Source: Kazachstania africana CBS 2517
Taxonomy: Eukaryota > Ascomycota > Saccharomycetes > Saccharomycetales > Saccharomycetaceae
Reading direction: 5' to 3'
DNA: 64,000 nt
Assembly (NCBI RefSeq): GCF_000304475.1
Contig: NC_018950.1
Span: 434,001 to 498,000 of the forward strand
A model generated the notes under the pieces. That model saw only the letters and a program-made list of their open reading frames with translations, made no database searches and was not told the DNA's origin. Shown one piece after another: positions 26,983 through 36,739 of this stretch (position 1 is the stretch's first letter; each line of letters opens with the position of its first letter). Made by a program: the position numbers and the translations under genes.

Positions 26983-28362
26983 ATGATCAGATCTCAATAT
27001 GGTATCAGAACTGGAATGTGCGGATCCGTAGTAATTAAAGGATTCGTTGGTCGAGCGGAATATGTATCTCAATTAACTCAGTTATCACAAATAGGGCACA
27101 ATACACAAGTGAGATATATAGCACGAGGCTCCACATGCAGCAAGTCTCCATTTCTATTGCATCCCAATGTCAAAGTTCGTAAACCTAAGACAAAAGAAGA
27201 ACTAGCAGAGGAGAGGTTCAACGAATTGCTCCATTCCAAAAATAGGTTTATAAGATGGGGCGCATTCCTTAGAACTGAGTCATTCAACAAGAATCTGACC
27301 AAGTTTCTATTCGTCCTTTATGGTATATTTCTGGTATATGGGTATTATTACATGAAACGGCTCTATGTTAAGGATCATGAACTAAGAGATTTGCTGATAA
27401 AACAGGAGCAAAATGGTACGAATGAATACGAAAACTTAAGAATTAAACAATTACAGAATAAATTAAGAACTAGAGATAGTATAAAGTTGGCTAGGTATGA
27501 AAAACTGATTGAGGAGGACGCTATAAAAGATTTTGATGGTATTGAGCTTGAAAATGTTGATCAAAATAAAGAAAATACAAATATCCTACCAGCTAGGGAC
27601 ACAACGCCATTTTATGAGATAAAAGCAGCAGAATATGATAAGGGAATTAATTTTGAAGAGAAAATGATTGGTATGGGAAGAAGGCGTAAATGGTTGATGA
27701 AACATTGTAAAGGCGATGTCCTAGAAGTAGCGTGTGGTACTGGAAGAAATATCAAATATGTAGACATTGACAAGATCAATTCCATAACCTTTTTGGATTC
27801 TTCTAAACAAATGATGGAAATAGCACATAAGAGATTTAGGGATCGTTTCCCTACCTTCAAAAAAGCTGCATTTGTCGTTGGACGAGCAGAAAACCTTCTC
27901 GAATTGGCTCAGGATAACTCGAAGTTTGAGGCTGGTGATGTGCCAGATACTAAAGTTAAGTACGATACAATAATTGAAGCCTTTGGATTGTGTTCTCACG
28001 AGGATCCTTTGAGAGCACTAAATAACTTCACGAAGCTCTTGAAGCCTGATGGTAGAATAATCTTGCTGGAGCATGGAAGGGGTGATAAGAAGTTCATCAA
28101 TAAGATTTTGGATAAAAGAGCTGCAAAACGTTTAGAAACCTGGGGGTGTCGCTGGAATTTGGATATAGGGGAACTACTGGATGATTCAGGCCTGGATGTT
28201 GTCAAAGAAGAACGTAGCCACATGGGCACGACCTGGTGTATTGTGGCCAAGAGAAAATGTGACGTTAAAAGGCAAGATGAAATTGGATTTTTTGAGAAAT
28301 ACATAAAATCAAGTGTTGACAGAAAGATTCAATCCATCACCGATAACAATAATTCAAATTAA
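26983..28362 (+). CDS. OMS1: OMS1, mitochondrial inner-membrane methyltransferase-like protein
   Basis: In S. cerevisiae Oms1 is a mitochondrial inner-membrane protein with methyltransferase motifs, found as a multicopy suppressor of oxa1 defects; its substrate is not known to me. The 459-residue protein has a basic N-terminus, one membrane segment (about 107-123, FLFVLYGIFLVYGYYY), a charged coiled stretch, and a class I SAM-binding domain beginning at DVLEVACGTGRN (about 245-256), with a post-motif ILLEHGRG. The ATG at 26983 is the first in frame. It matches YDR316W in the IPK1-OMS1 order. Confidence 0.9.
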   Translation: MIRSQYGIRTGMCGSVVIKGFVGRAEYVSQLTQLSQIGHNTQVRYIARGSTCSKSPFLLHPNVKVRKPKTKEELAEERFNELLHSKNRFIRWGAFLRTESFNKNLTKFLFVLYGIFLVYGYYYMKRLYVKDHELRDLLIKQEQNGTNEYENLRIKQLQNKLRTRDSIKLARYEKLIEEDAIKDFDGIELENVDQNKENTNILPARDTTPFYEIKAAEYDKGINFEEKMIGMGRRRKWLMKHCKGDVLEVACGTGRNIKYVDIDKINSITFLDSSKQMMEIAHKRFRDRFPTFKKAAFVVGRAENLLELAQDNSKFEAGDVPDTKVKYDTIIEAFGLCSHEDPLRALNNFTKLLKPDGRIILLEHGRGDKKFINKILDKRAAKRLETWGCRWNLDIGELLDDSGLDVVKEERSHMGTTWCIVAKRKCDVKRQDEIGFFEKYIKSSVDRKIQSITDNNNSN

Positions 28363-28615
28363 TCTTATGTTCTGTAAATGTGATTATGTACTAATGGCTT
28401 GTAAATAGAACCAAGTAACAAAAGAGGAGTAGTGATCTTATCAAGTTCACTCATGTTTATTTTGTGAGTTAATGTCTTTCTCGCCCATCGCTGATATTGG
28501 ACAGTAACCTTTCGACATCGAAAAAGTTAAACATAAAAAAATTTCAGTAGAAAAACTTCATTATCATATAAAGAGTACAGAGTGAGATATCTTTGGTTGT
28601 AATTCAAGCACTTTT

Positions 28616-30106
28616 ATGCAAAACAGTTTCATCAAACTGATAAAACAGAGGGTGAAAATGTCGACTTTTAAATATGAACCACCGGTCAATCGTGAAATGA
28701 GAACTTTAGAGAAATCATTCTTCATTCAAAAGATTCCATTATGTGTTGTGAGGTTTCCAGATCCAAAGAATATAAGCGTGTTCTCTAAACAATTTAAGCA
28801 GTACATTCTTAGAGTCCCTCGTATTCCTCATGTTATAAAGCTACGTCAGTTACAAGACGTTGATCCTTCATCCGAGTCTAAAACACTGGCATGCGATAAT
28901 GGCATCGTTGAGAAAGGTGTTCTTTTAACAGATTCTTTAAATCATGTTGATGAAATAAACGAAAGATTGTCCCCAGAGGCCTTAATATTTTTGAAGGAGA
29001 CAAACGCAGATGTTTTACCTTATGAATATGTCTTAGACTACGATTTCTGGAAAGCAGAGGAAATATTGAGAGCAGTGCTACCTAAGGAGTATTTAGACGA
29101 AATTCCAACTGGTTTTACCATTACTGGTCACATAGCGCATTTAAATCTCAGAAATGAGTTCAAACCCTACGATTCACTGATTGGTCAGGTAATTTTGGAT
29201 AAAAATAATAAGATCGAAACGGTGGTTGATAAAGTGAGTTCAATTGCTACAAAATTTAGAACTTTTCCAATGAAAATAATTGCTGGTAAAAACGATTTGA
29301 TTGTAGAACAGAAAGAGTCTAACTGTACTTTCAAGTTTGATTTCAGTAAAGTTTATTGGAACTCTAGATTACATACAGAACATGATAGATTAGTGACCAA
29401 ATATTTCAAAACTGGTGAAGTGGTGTGTGATGTCTTCGCAGGTGTCGGCCCATTTGCAGTTCCTGCTGGTAAGAAAGAAGTCATTGTCCTCGCTAACGAT
29501 TTAAATCCAGAAAGCTTTAAGTATTTACAAGAAAACATCGATAACAATAAAGTTGGAGAGTTAGTCAAGCCTTTCAATTTAGATGGCGGTCAATTTATAA
29601 GGAAATCCGTTGATCTATTAAAAGAATTGATTGAATCTCACGAGAATGGCCAAATCAAACTGGCTATTAAGAAGCAAAGAAAGAGACACAAGAAGAACAA
29701 TGATTCAGAGATTAAAACTGCAGTTGCGCCGCAACCACAGTTTAAGATAATACCGATTCCAAGGGAAATAAGTCATTTTGTAATGAACTTACCGGATAGC
29801 GCGATTGAGTTTCTAGGGAATTTTGTTGGACTATATTCTCAGGAGCCACAGGAAAGAGACGACAGGAAAATGCCATGGATTCATGTACACTGTTTTGAAA
29901 AATATGGTAACGACGAAGAACCAAGCAATGAGGAACTACACTCTAGAGTGCACAGGAGGATATTGGAGTCAATGCAAACAACAGAAGACATACTGCCTCT
30001 GAAAAACCTATTATTCCATTTGGTGCGTAAAGTGTCTCCAACAAAGCCCATGTACTGTATCAGTTTCCAATTGCCAAAGAAATTAGCATACTCCGAGAGA
30101 GTTTGA
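28616..30106 (+). CDS. TRM5: TRM5, tRNA (guanine-N1)-methyltransferase
   Basis: Methylates G37 of tRNAs, needed for reading-frame maintenance and for wybutosine synthesis in tRNA-Phe. The 496-residue protein has the Trm5 N-terminal domain, the conserved VLDYDFWKAEEILRAVLP region, and the SAM-binding motif DVFAGVGPFAVPA (about 272-284). Two in-frame ATGs flank a short basic N-terminus: residue 1 (NSFIKLIKQRVK follows) and residue 15 (MSTFKYEPP). S. cerevisiae Trm5 likewise makes a mitochondrial form from the upstream start and a nuclear form from a downstream one. Matches YHR070W. Confidence 0.97.
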   Translation: MQNSFIKLIKQRVKMSTFKYEPPVNREMRTLEKSFFIQKIPLCVVRFPDPKNISVFSKQFKQYILRVPRIPHVIKLRQLQDVDPSSESKTLACDNGIVEKGVLLTDSLNHVDEINERLSPEALIFLKETNADVLPYEYVLDYDFWKAEEILRAVLPKEYLDEIPTGFTITGHIAHLNLRNEFKPYDSLIGQVILDKNNKIETVVDKVSSIATKFRTFPMKIIAGKNDLIVEQKESNCTFKFDFSKVYWNSRLHTEHDRLVTKYFKTGEVVCDVFAGVGPFAVPAGKKEVIVLANDLNPESFKYLQENIDNNKVGELVKPFNLDGGQFIRKSVDLLKELIESHENGQIKLAIKKQRKRHKKNNDSEIKTAVAPQPQFKIIPIPREISHFVMNLPDSAIEFLGNFVGLYSQEPQERDDRKMPWIHVHCFEKYGNDEEPSNEELHSRVHRRILESMQTTEDILPLKNLLFHLVRKVSPTKPMYCISFQLPKKLAYSERV

Positions 30107-31009
30107 GACCAAGAGGACAGTAACGGGCCGGTAAGCGCCCTCCTAAGAGGGGAACTTCAGTAAGTGCCCGCTCTCTCCTTTGTATATTATCAAAAATCCA
30201 TATGATTCATATATCAAAGCATATACTATAAAACGTATTAACTCTGAACAGAGCCCTTCCATATGTTCCAAGCGGTACGTGAGTCAGGTGTAGACCTAAC
30301 TGGCGTTACTCATACTCTTATCCCAAATCGCTGAACCACATCATCATCCTCTGAACCCCTCTCTCACCTTTCCCCGGAACAGCTTGTCCAAGGCCATCTT
30401 CATTATGACTAATGTTTTACCGTACGGGCTTCGCGCGATCGAGATATCGTCATTTCTTTTTCGAACTTCGCCAAGATATTTTTATGATTCATAACTCTCG
30501 AGGTTCCAAAAAAGAAAAAACGATATATTTAAGAACGGGATTTAAACATTTCTATTAAGCTTATTCTTATTCTTCTTCTTCTTTTTTTATCTCATATCAC
30601 CAAGGGGAGGTATACTGTTAGATTAACCATCTATCATCTATTTCTCTTTTTGAAACATCACAAAGCATCCATCTTTTTTCTTTTATCTGTGTAAGCAGAG
30701 GTTTAAAAGAAGCAAACCCAGCGATTATCCATTCCCACTTTTATCTTTATCCCTTTGTTTTTTCCCCATATTATCCATTTTTATTGTTTGTAACTTTTTA
30801 GAAAGGAAGAAGAATTTTGTTACTATTATATTGCTAGCTTAAAATGTTTTCTGTCGTTATTATTGGCTTTCATTAATTTGAAAGCATATCAATACTAAAG
30901 GAAACTGTATCATATTGGATCGAAAAAGGAATTATTTTCTTTCAATATCATTTATAATAGCATAAGAGAGGGAATTTTATTACTATTTTATTTTTTTTCA
31001 AATTAAAAC
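30107..31009. promoter_or_regulatory. TRM5-PCL5 intergenic region and PCL5 promoter
   Basis: About 0.9 kb without a gene. Just after TRM5 there is an imperfect direct repeat (GGTAAGCGCCC near 30130, AGTAAGTGCCC near 30159). A Gcn4 site is listed separately. The 450 bp before the PCL5 ATG are pyrimidine-rich and then A/T-rich, suggesting a long leader. Confidence 0.5.
30280..30286 (+). promoter_or_regulatory. Gcn4 binding site upstream of PCL5
   Basis: TGAGTCA is the perfect Gcn4/AP-1 palindrome. PCL5 is a Gcn4 target in S. cerevisiae and its product promotes Gcn4 destruction, so this fits a conserved feedback loop. It lies about 725 bp from the ATG, far for yeast, so a long 5' leader is implied. 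Confidence 0.55.
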
Positions 31010-31705
31010 ATGCATCAATTTACTCCATGCTCTAAAGAGCTCGCTTCTGTTCATAATGACAACATCTCTGTCAATCAGGACTTACAATCGCATTTTGCCT
31101 ATCAAACACCACCATACGAGCTTAACAAGACGCGGTTATGTAATATCGATTCAAAGAAACGGCGGTGTGATAGCAAAAACTCATCTGCTGCATTAATGGA
31201 TAATATTACATTTTTGTTATATGATTTGACATCAAGATTCGAGAAATCAAAAATTAATAATTCTATTGACAAGATTAGAACATTCATTACCGAAGTTTTA
31301 AAGAGATCGAAATCAAACAAACATGTGGCCGTATTGGCCTCATTCTACTTCCAAAAATTACATGGTTTAAACTCCAAGGATATCCCTGAATTTGCTAAAT
31401 GCCCAAAGAGAATTTTCTTAGTTTGTTTGATTTTGGCTCATAAATTTTCTAATGATGTTACTTTCTCGAACAAATCTTGGTCATTAATCAGTGGCCTAAA
31501 GTCTAAGGACTTATCGGTTATGGAAAGATTCTGTTTAAATCAACTGAATTACGACTTATTCATTAAACCTACTGTCTTAACTGATTGGGAAAATGAATTA
31601 ACTAAGAGATCTATGAAAGCAGTTAATTCAAAGAGATCATACGATGAATTCTCCGACAATTTATCAAAGTTGCCAAATAAGAAGGTATGTCTTATTCAAA
31701 CCTGA
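31010..31705 (+). CDS. PCL5: PCL5, Pho85 cyclin controlling Gcn4 turnover
   Basis: Cyclin that directs the Pho85 kinase to phosphorylate Gcn4 for degradation. The 231-residue protein has a Pcl-type cyclin box over about residues 60-195 (FITEVLKRSKSNKHVAVLASFYFQKL, then CPKRIFLVCLILAHKFSNDVTF split by short linkers) and short polar ends. Length is close to S. cerevisiae Pcl5. The ATG at 31010 is the first in frame. It follows TRM5 as in YHR070W-YHR071W and is the last gene before the retroelement cluster. Confidence 0.92.
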   Translation: MHQFTPCSKELASVHNDNISVNQDLQSHFAYQTPPYELNKTRLCNIDSKKRRCDSKNSSAALMDNITFLLYDLTSRFEKSKINNSIDKIRTFITEVLKRSKSNKHVAVLASFYFQKLHGLNSKDIPEFAKCPKRIFLVCLILAHKFSNDVTFSNKSWSLISGLKSKDLSVMERFCLNQLNYDLFIKPTVLTDWENELTKRSMKAVNSKRSYDEFSDNLSKLPNKKVCLIQT

Positions 31706-32108
31706 AGAGTTAAGACGTATATAAATTCTTCATAAAGCATTAAATACTATTACTAGTACTTTTTTTTCTATGATCAAGTTCACTCGGAAATATATACGCT
31801 TTTCACAAAGTAATTTACGGTTGGCAAAGATATTCACGGATTGATATACCATCATAGGTCAGAGCTCATTGCTTGGCCAGGTTCTGTCGTATCTGCGGCT
31901 TGTGAACGTTGGTCAAGATGAGTTGGAGGCTTTACCTTGAAAATTTATTAGAGATACGAGTGCCATCCTACGACACTGAGAAGGTTCAAAGAAAAGGCGC
32001 CTATATAATTGTATATGTCATATGCCACAGTATCACTTTCACAAATTACAATTGCCTGTCATTTCTAGCGCCTGGCTCCCATTTATATCTGGAAGTTAAA
32101 AAAATAAA
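31706..32108. other. PCL5 3' flank
   Basis: 403 bp in which I see no gene. The A7 run at 32098-32104 is the RNA polymerase III terminator of the minus-strand tRNA-Phe. Confidence 0.5.
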
Positions 32109-32204
32109 TGCGAATTCTGTGGATCGAACACAGGACCTCCAGATAACAGTTGACCGAAGTTAACAATCTTCAGTCTGGCGCTCTCCCAACTGAGCTAAAT
32201 CCGC
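32109..32204 (-). tRNA. tRNA-Phe (GAA) with intron
   Basis: The mature parts match yeast tRNA-Phe base for base as I recall it: GCGGATTTAGCTCAGTTGGG at the 5' end, ACTGAAG before the intron, and GTTCGATCC with GAATTCGCA at the 3' end. The intron follows G37 and is 23 nt, against about 19 in S. cerevisiae, and keeps the CTTCGGTC segment that pairs with the anticodon. Exons total 73 nt. A T7 terminator follows on the minus strand. Confidence 0.97.
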
Positions 32205-32547
32205 TACTTGTTGTTTCTTTTTATTTTCGATATCAGTAAGGATAACCCATAAATACTTCTTTATAATCTTCTTCCAAGCAATATGGGTTACAGAGGAGAC
32301 CTCAACAAAAATTTCGTACTATTTTGTGAGTATCCTAAGAAAGTGACTATGAATTAGTGAATATTGGAGATGCGGAGTTGCTGGAATTGGCAATCAAAGG
32401 ACACTACAGTGTTTTTCCAAGTCAAATGACGATTTTAAGGATGTTGACGCAAAAGAAGTTCAGAGCTTGTCTCATATGATAAAGTGCTGCCATTATTGTT
32501 CTTAGTTTTGTAAGTCAATCTGCTGGGTACAGTAAGTCTCATCAAGC
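32205..32547. other. Spacer between tRNA-Phe and 5' LTR, with a possible gene relic
   Basis: No complete gene. Two adjacent protein-like frames (32283-32357, opening MGYRGDLNKNFVLFCEYPKK, and 32342-32479, containing GDAELLELAIKGHYSVFP) look like pieces of one decayed coding sequence separated by a frameshift. I do not recognise the protein. Confidence 0.35.
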
Positions 32548-32958
32548 AGCTGGTAATGACATTGTACTGGCATTTCTGTATTTTGATACTTAGAATGACA
32601 AGTTTTCAAGCATGATTGAGCTACATAATAATGTGGAGTGTGCTAACTAAAGTATTAATCAGTAGCAAACATTAGACAAGGCGATGCATGAGAATTTACA
32701 ACGTGGTACTTATTACAAATCAGCATGTGTTAGAAAAAATATAAACACTCACCTGAACTGAAAGTTTGATCAAGAATTGTTTCACAGTCCAGTAATTTAT
32801 GTTATAGTTTATTTTACATACAACCAGCGCATTATTTGGTATAAATATTAACTAATAATAATAATTAATTTACTTAGTGACTGACTTACAGCAATATGAA
32901 CAATAACAGCAGGATAGTAGTAAGTGAAAAAAGCTCTAATGTTCCTTTACGTCTCTCA
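32548..32958 (+). mobile_element. 5' LTR of degraded Ty1/copia element (copy A)
   Basis: About 411 bp aligning with LTR copies B and C: shared blocks include GCATTATTTGGTA, TGTTRGAAAA with TATAAA, GACTGAC and a following ATGAA. The expected 5' TG has become AG. As in Ty1, the Gag ATG (near 32896) lies inside the LTR. Boundaries are estimated by comparison between copies. Confidence 0.7.
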
Positions 32959-33143
32959 CAATATTGGCTTTCACGATATACAAGAACCCTTTTCTCATAC
33001 TCATGAACAACTCAACGACAATGTCCTCCAATCCTCAAAATGACATACCTACTTTCGATTTTGAAACCTCACACAACTCCATATAGGACGCACCAATAAC
33101 TTCACAGTCGGTCCATTACTTCAAACCCGAAGCTGACTGCGCT

Positions 33144-35020
33144 ATGGAACACGAACAAACTGCTGAACAACACCTAGACGATATCCTGCATAGTTCCTAT
33201 AGAGATAGTACTGATATTACCGTTGCTAAAATCACTTTAGACTATCAAGCTAGCCCGGTTGACACATCTTCGTCACCGATTATCCCTTTGGATGATATCG
33301 AAAAGATAGCAGGTATGAGAAACAATCCATTTTCTAACTATCGATCTATACTAATATCAGGAAACGAAAATTTGGAGATGCAACAGAGTAAAAATCTGGT
33401 GACGATACCAGCCCCAGAGGAACTAAAAGACGAGTTCAGTATGTGCAGGCCATTAAAATAAAATTCCCTTCTCGGATTAATAAAGATTCGTTGAATTACT
33501 ACTATGCAATAACTATAGATGCATCAAATACTGAGTAGAACGAATACAAAAAAGCATGCACGAAGAAGATAGCACAACTGCAAAAAATGGTAGGTTGGGA
33601 CAAACATAAACTATACTAGGTATCCGACCCTAAGAAAGAGAGATTAATAAACTCAATGCTTATATTCACTATGAAAAGGGATGATGCACGTAAATGTGGG
33701 TCGGCAGCAAGACCCGGCAGCAAAAGTTTGGCACCTACGATGAAAACGCAACTGCCAACACAGTTCACCATTATGCCTTAATGGCATGCCTTTCACAAGC
33801 ACTCGACAATAATCAATATATCACACAATTGGATATTTCGTCAGCATATTTATACGCAGACTTACAAGAAGAACTATACATTAGGACTCCACCACATATG
33901 GGATTAAAAGGAAAAGCATACCGATTGAATAAATCTCTATATGGTCTAAAACAGAGTGGAGCCAACTGGTATTCTACTATTAAAACCTATTTGCAACAAG
34001 ATTGCAAATTACTAGAAATACCAGGATGGTCCTGCGTACTCAAAAACGACGAAATAATTGTGTGCTTATTTGTCGACGACATGGTTGTTATGCCATCTGA
34101 CTTAGCATATAATATGAATTTAGTAAAGAAACTAAGAAAAAAATTCGATACCAAAGTTGTCAAGTCAGGTAGATTAGACCAAGATGGGGTAGCACAATAT
34201 GACATACTAGGGCTAGATATCGAATACAGATATGGAAAAGATATGAAAATGGGAATGGAAAAGATCTTGGAAGCTAAACTGAAGACATTAGATGTACCAT
34301 TAAATAAGTCAGGAAAGAAGCTTAAAGTACCCTCACCTCCAAACACTTATATCACTAAGGAAGATTATGTAACCACAGAAGAAAACTACAAAAAGAATGT
34401 AAAATGGTTACAGGGCATAGTTGGATTGGCATCGTATGTCTGTTACAAATACAGATTTGATATCATGTGTTATGCCAATGTTTTGGCACAACATACACCT
34501 TTTTCCAGTAAAGACGTGAAACAACTAGCTGAACGAATGGTTCAATATCTGTGGGACACAAAGGAGAAAAAAATTGGTTTGGCGGAAGAATAGTTATAGC
34601 GAACATGAACTGTTGGGAATAACTGACGCTTCATTTGCTAACCAAGAAGTAAAATCTCAGATAGGTTATTTTATAATGCTAAATGGAAAAGTAGTTGGCG
34701 GACTTTCCAGTTAAGGAAAAATTGACATGCACGTCAACTACTGAAGCCGAAATATGTGCTGTTAGCTGTGTGGTTCCAATTTTAACAAAACTGCAATTAT
34801 TATTAAACAAAATTAAGGATAAACTGCTGGCAATTGGAATAAGCACGGACAGCAAAACTACAATCAATATTCTTAAATATGAGGAAGATAAGAAATTTAG
34901 ACATAGGTTCTTTGGCACTGAATCATTGAGACTTAGAGAGGAGGTGAAACCGTTTTATTGAAAATGGAACGGATCAACACTAAGATCAATATTGCTGATT
35001 GCTTGACAAGTTGTCTGTAA
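33144..35020 (+). pseudogene. Ty1/copia pol remnant (post-integrase linker, reverse transcriptase, RNase H)
   Basis: Frame-broken pol. The order of recognisable Ty1/Ty2-like pieces is: linker before RT (about 33480-33690, with stops), an RT frame at 33694-34593 including QLDISSAYLYADLQEELYIR, SLYGLKQSGANW and the FVDD active site (LFVDDMV), then RNase H in another frame (34695-34961, TCTSTTEAEI, STDSKTTINI, RFFGTESLRLR) and a pol C-terminus to 35020. Most of Gag, protease and integrase are missing between the LTR and the linker, so the element cannot move by itself. Confidence 0.9.
33931..34371 (+). repeat. Inverted-repeat arm 1, identical 441-bp core
   Basis: This RT segment is repeated in opposite orientation at 35192-35632. 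Translations in both the sense frame and an antisense frame agree exactly between arms, so the DNA appears identical, while the flanking bases differ at several positions in the first 44 bp on one side and within a few bases on the other. Confidence 0.9.
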
Positions 35021-35080
35021 GACAACTTTTTAACTTAACCAACCCATGGATAACTTAGTATACACTAACTATGCGTGGAG

Positions 35081-35107
35081 TGCTGGAAATGGCATTATAT
35101 TAACGTC
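35081..35107 (+). mobile_element. Start of the 3' LTR, truncated
   Basis: TGCTGGAAATGGCA at 35081 equals the 5' terminus of LTR copy B. The similarity stops after about 27 bp at the junction with the inverted pol fragment. Confidence 0.6.
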
Positions 35108-35690
35108 TCAATGAATTTGTAGCAGGCATGAGAGGACAAACCAATTTTGCGTTGTAACCGTTTTAACATTCTTTTTGTAGCCTTTTGTGGCTACATAATC
35201 TTCCTTAGTGATATAAGTGTTTGGAGGTGAGGGTACTTTAAGCTTCTTTCCTGACTTATTTAATGGTACATCTAATGTCTTCAGTTTAGCTTCCAAGATC
35301 TTTTCCATTCCCATTTTCATATCTTTTCCATATCTGTATTCGATATCTAGCCCTAGTATGTCATATTGTGCTACCCCATCTTGGTCTAATCTACCTGACT
35401 TGACAACTTTGGTATCGAATTTTTTTCTTAGTTTCTTTACTAAATTCATATTATATGCTAAGTCAGATGGCATAACAACCATGTCGTCGACAAATAAGCA
35501 CACAATTATTTCGTCGTTTTTGAGTACGCAGGACCATCCTGGTATTTCTAGTAATTTGCAATCTTGTTGCAAATAGGTTTTAATAGTAGAATACCAGTTG
35601 GCTCCACTCTGTTTTAGACCATATAGAGATTTGTTCAACCGGAATGCTTTTCCCTTCAAACCCATACGTGGTAAAGTCATTAAGTGAATT
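35108..35690 (-). mobile_element. Second Ty1/copia RT fragment, inverted
   Basis: A minus-strand frame encodes RLNKSLYGLKQSGANW through the FVDD motif to about TKEDYVA, colinear with the RT of the plus-strand remnant. Its first part and its end beyond DYVA are diverged from that copy. It holds no LTR or other Ty domain and is a dead fragment. Confidence 0.9.
35192..35632 (-). repeat. Inverted-repeat arm 2, identical 441-bp core
   Basis: Exact inverted copy of 33931-34371 by paired-frame translation. The two arms are separated by about 820 bp. Confidence 0.9.
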
Positions 35691-36739
35691 TAACCACATT
35701 AGTACATCTCCTGAATCTCGAAGTTTTTGGCCATTAATTATGCAGGCTATTTAATCATGGCCAAAGATTAGTATGCATGGGGCTTACGTGTTCACGTAGC
35801 ACCCAGTATCGAATCTGTAGTTGCAACAGCTTGTGATGTTAAACTCTAGCTCCGAGGCTCTGCTTGAAGTGGGCAGTGAACCTGAAAATAGCCACAGCTA
35901 GCACTAGACCCCGGCTTTCGGAAGCTGCCATTTTTAATCAAAAGATCTGTAGAAGTAATATGAAGGAAATTAGAGTGAACTTTCTTCAAGTTTAGATTTA
36001 CGTATCACTAATTTCAACCTCTTGTGCGGTGTCTGTATCTGCGCAATCACGTGATATAAACGGCAATAAACTGAGGTGTGGAAAGCAACTGAGAAGACCA
36101 CTATCAGCTGGAATTTCTCATTCCTTACATCATGGAAGTTCAGCGTCTTGGTTGCAATGATTACCAGGGAGGAGGATGCACTTTGTAGGTTCTTCACTCT
36201 TTTGTATCTGAGTACTGAGCGGTGAATCATTCTGAACCGGTAATACGAGTGCTTTTTATTTTAGTTGCGTGCAATAAACCATAGATCTGATGGTAGTATT
36301 CTCGTCTTCACAATAACTTGATAGTTAATCATTGAGTTATTTCTTTTGTTATGGTCACTACCTAAAACCGGTGTAACAAAGGCAGCCCAACAGGCTACAT
36401 AAAAGTACGTTTTGAACCACATGTCATAACAGGACTTGACAGCGCTGCTGCTGGAAAAGAATAGAAAACGTACGACCAAGAGAGTATCATGTCCTAGATT
36501 TTATTGAATTAGTGTTCGTTCTCCTTGATTTTGAACTGTATAAAAGATGTAAGAATAAATTGTCTTTATTCTCGATTTCCGTGTTGGACTGTAATCACCT
36601 ACTACACGGCCCATAGGCATATAATCGTGTGATTCACAGTTCCAGGAACTACAGACCTTCTCAGACCTCCTAGACGCGACTTACTTGGATGCATTAATAT
36701 GCGTCACTTAGTCTTAGGATGTCTTGACAAGTCTGGACA
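35691..36739. other. Unassigned 1 kb inside the retroelement cluster
   Basis: No supported gene. Minus-strand frames of 86 codons (35970-36230) and 72 codons (36261-36479) are unrecognised. Near 36538-36590 a TATAAAAG followed by AATAAA and TTATTCTC resembles the promoter/terminator block of an old LTR of another family, but no boundary can be drawn. Confidence 0.35.

Noticed and set aside
33694..34593. Calling the 299-codon RT frame a functional gene
   Set aside because: It lacks Gag, protease, integrase and a continuous RNase H, and stops and frame changes lie on both sides. It is a Ty relic.
36261..36479. 72-codon minus-strand frame in the Ty cluster ending DLWFIARN
   Set aside because: Somewhat protein-like but unrecognised, short and without context; left in the unassigned region.
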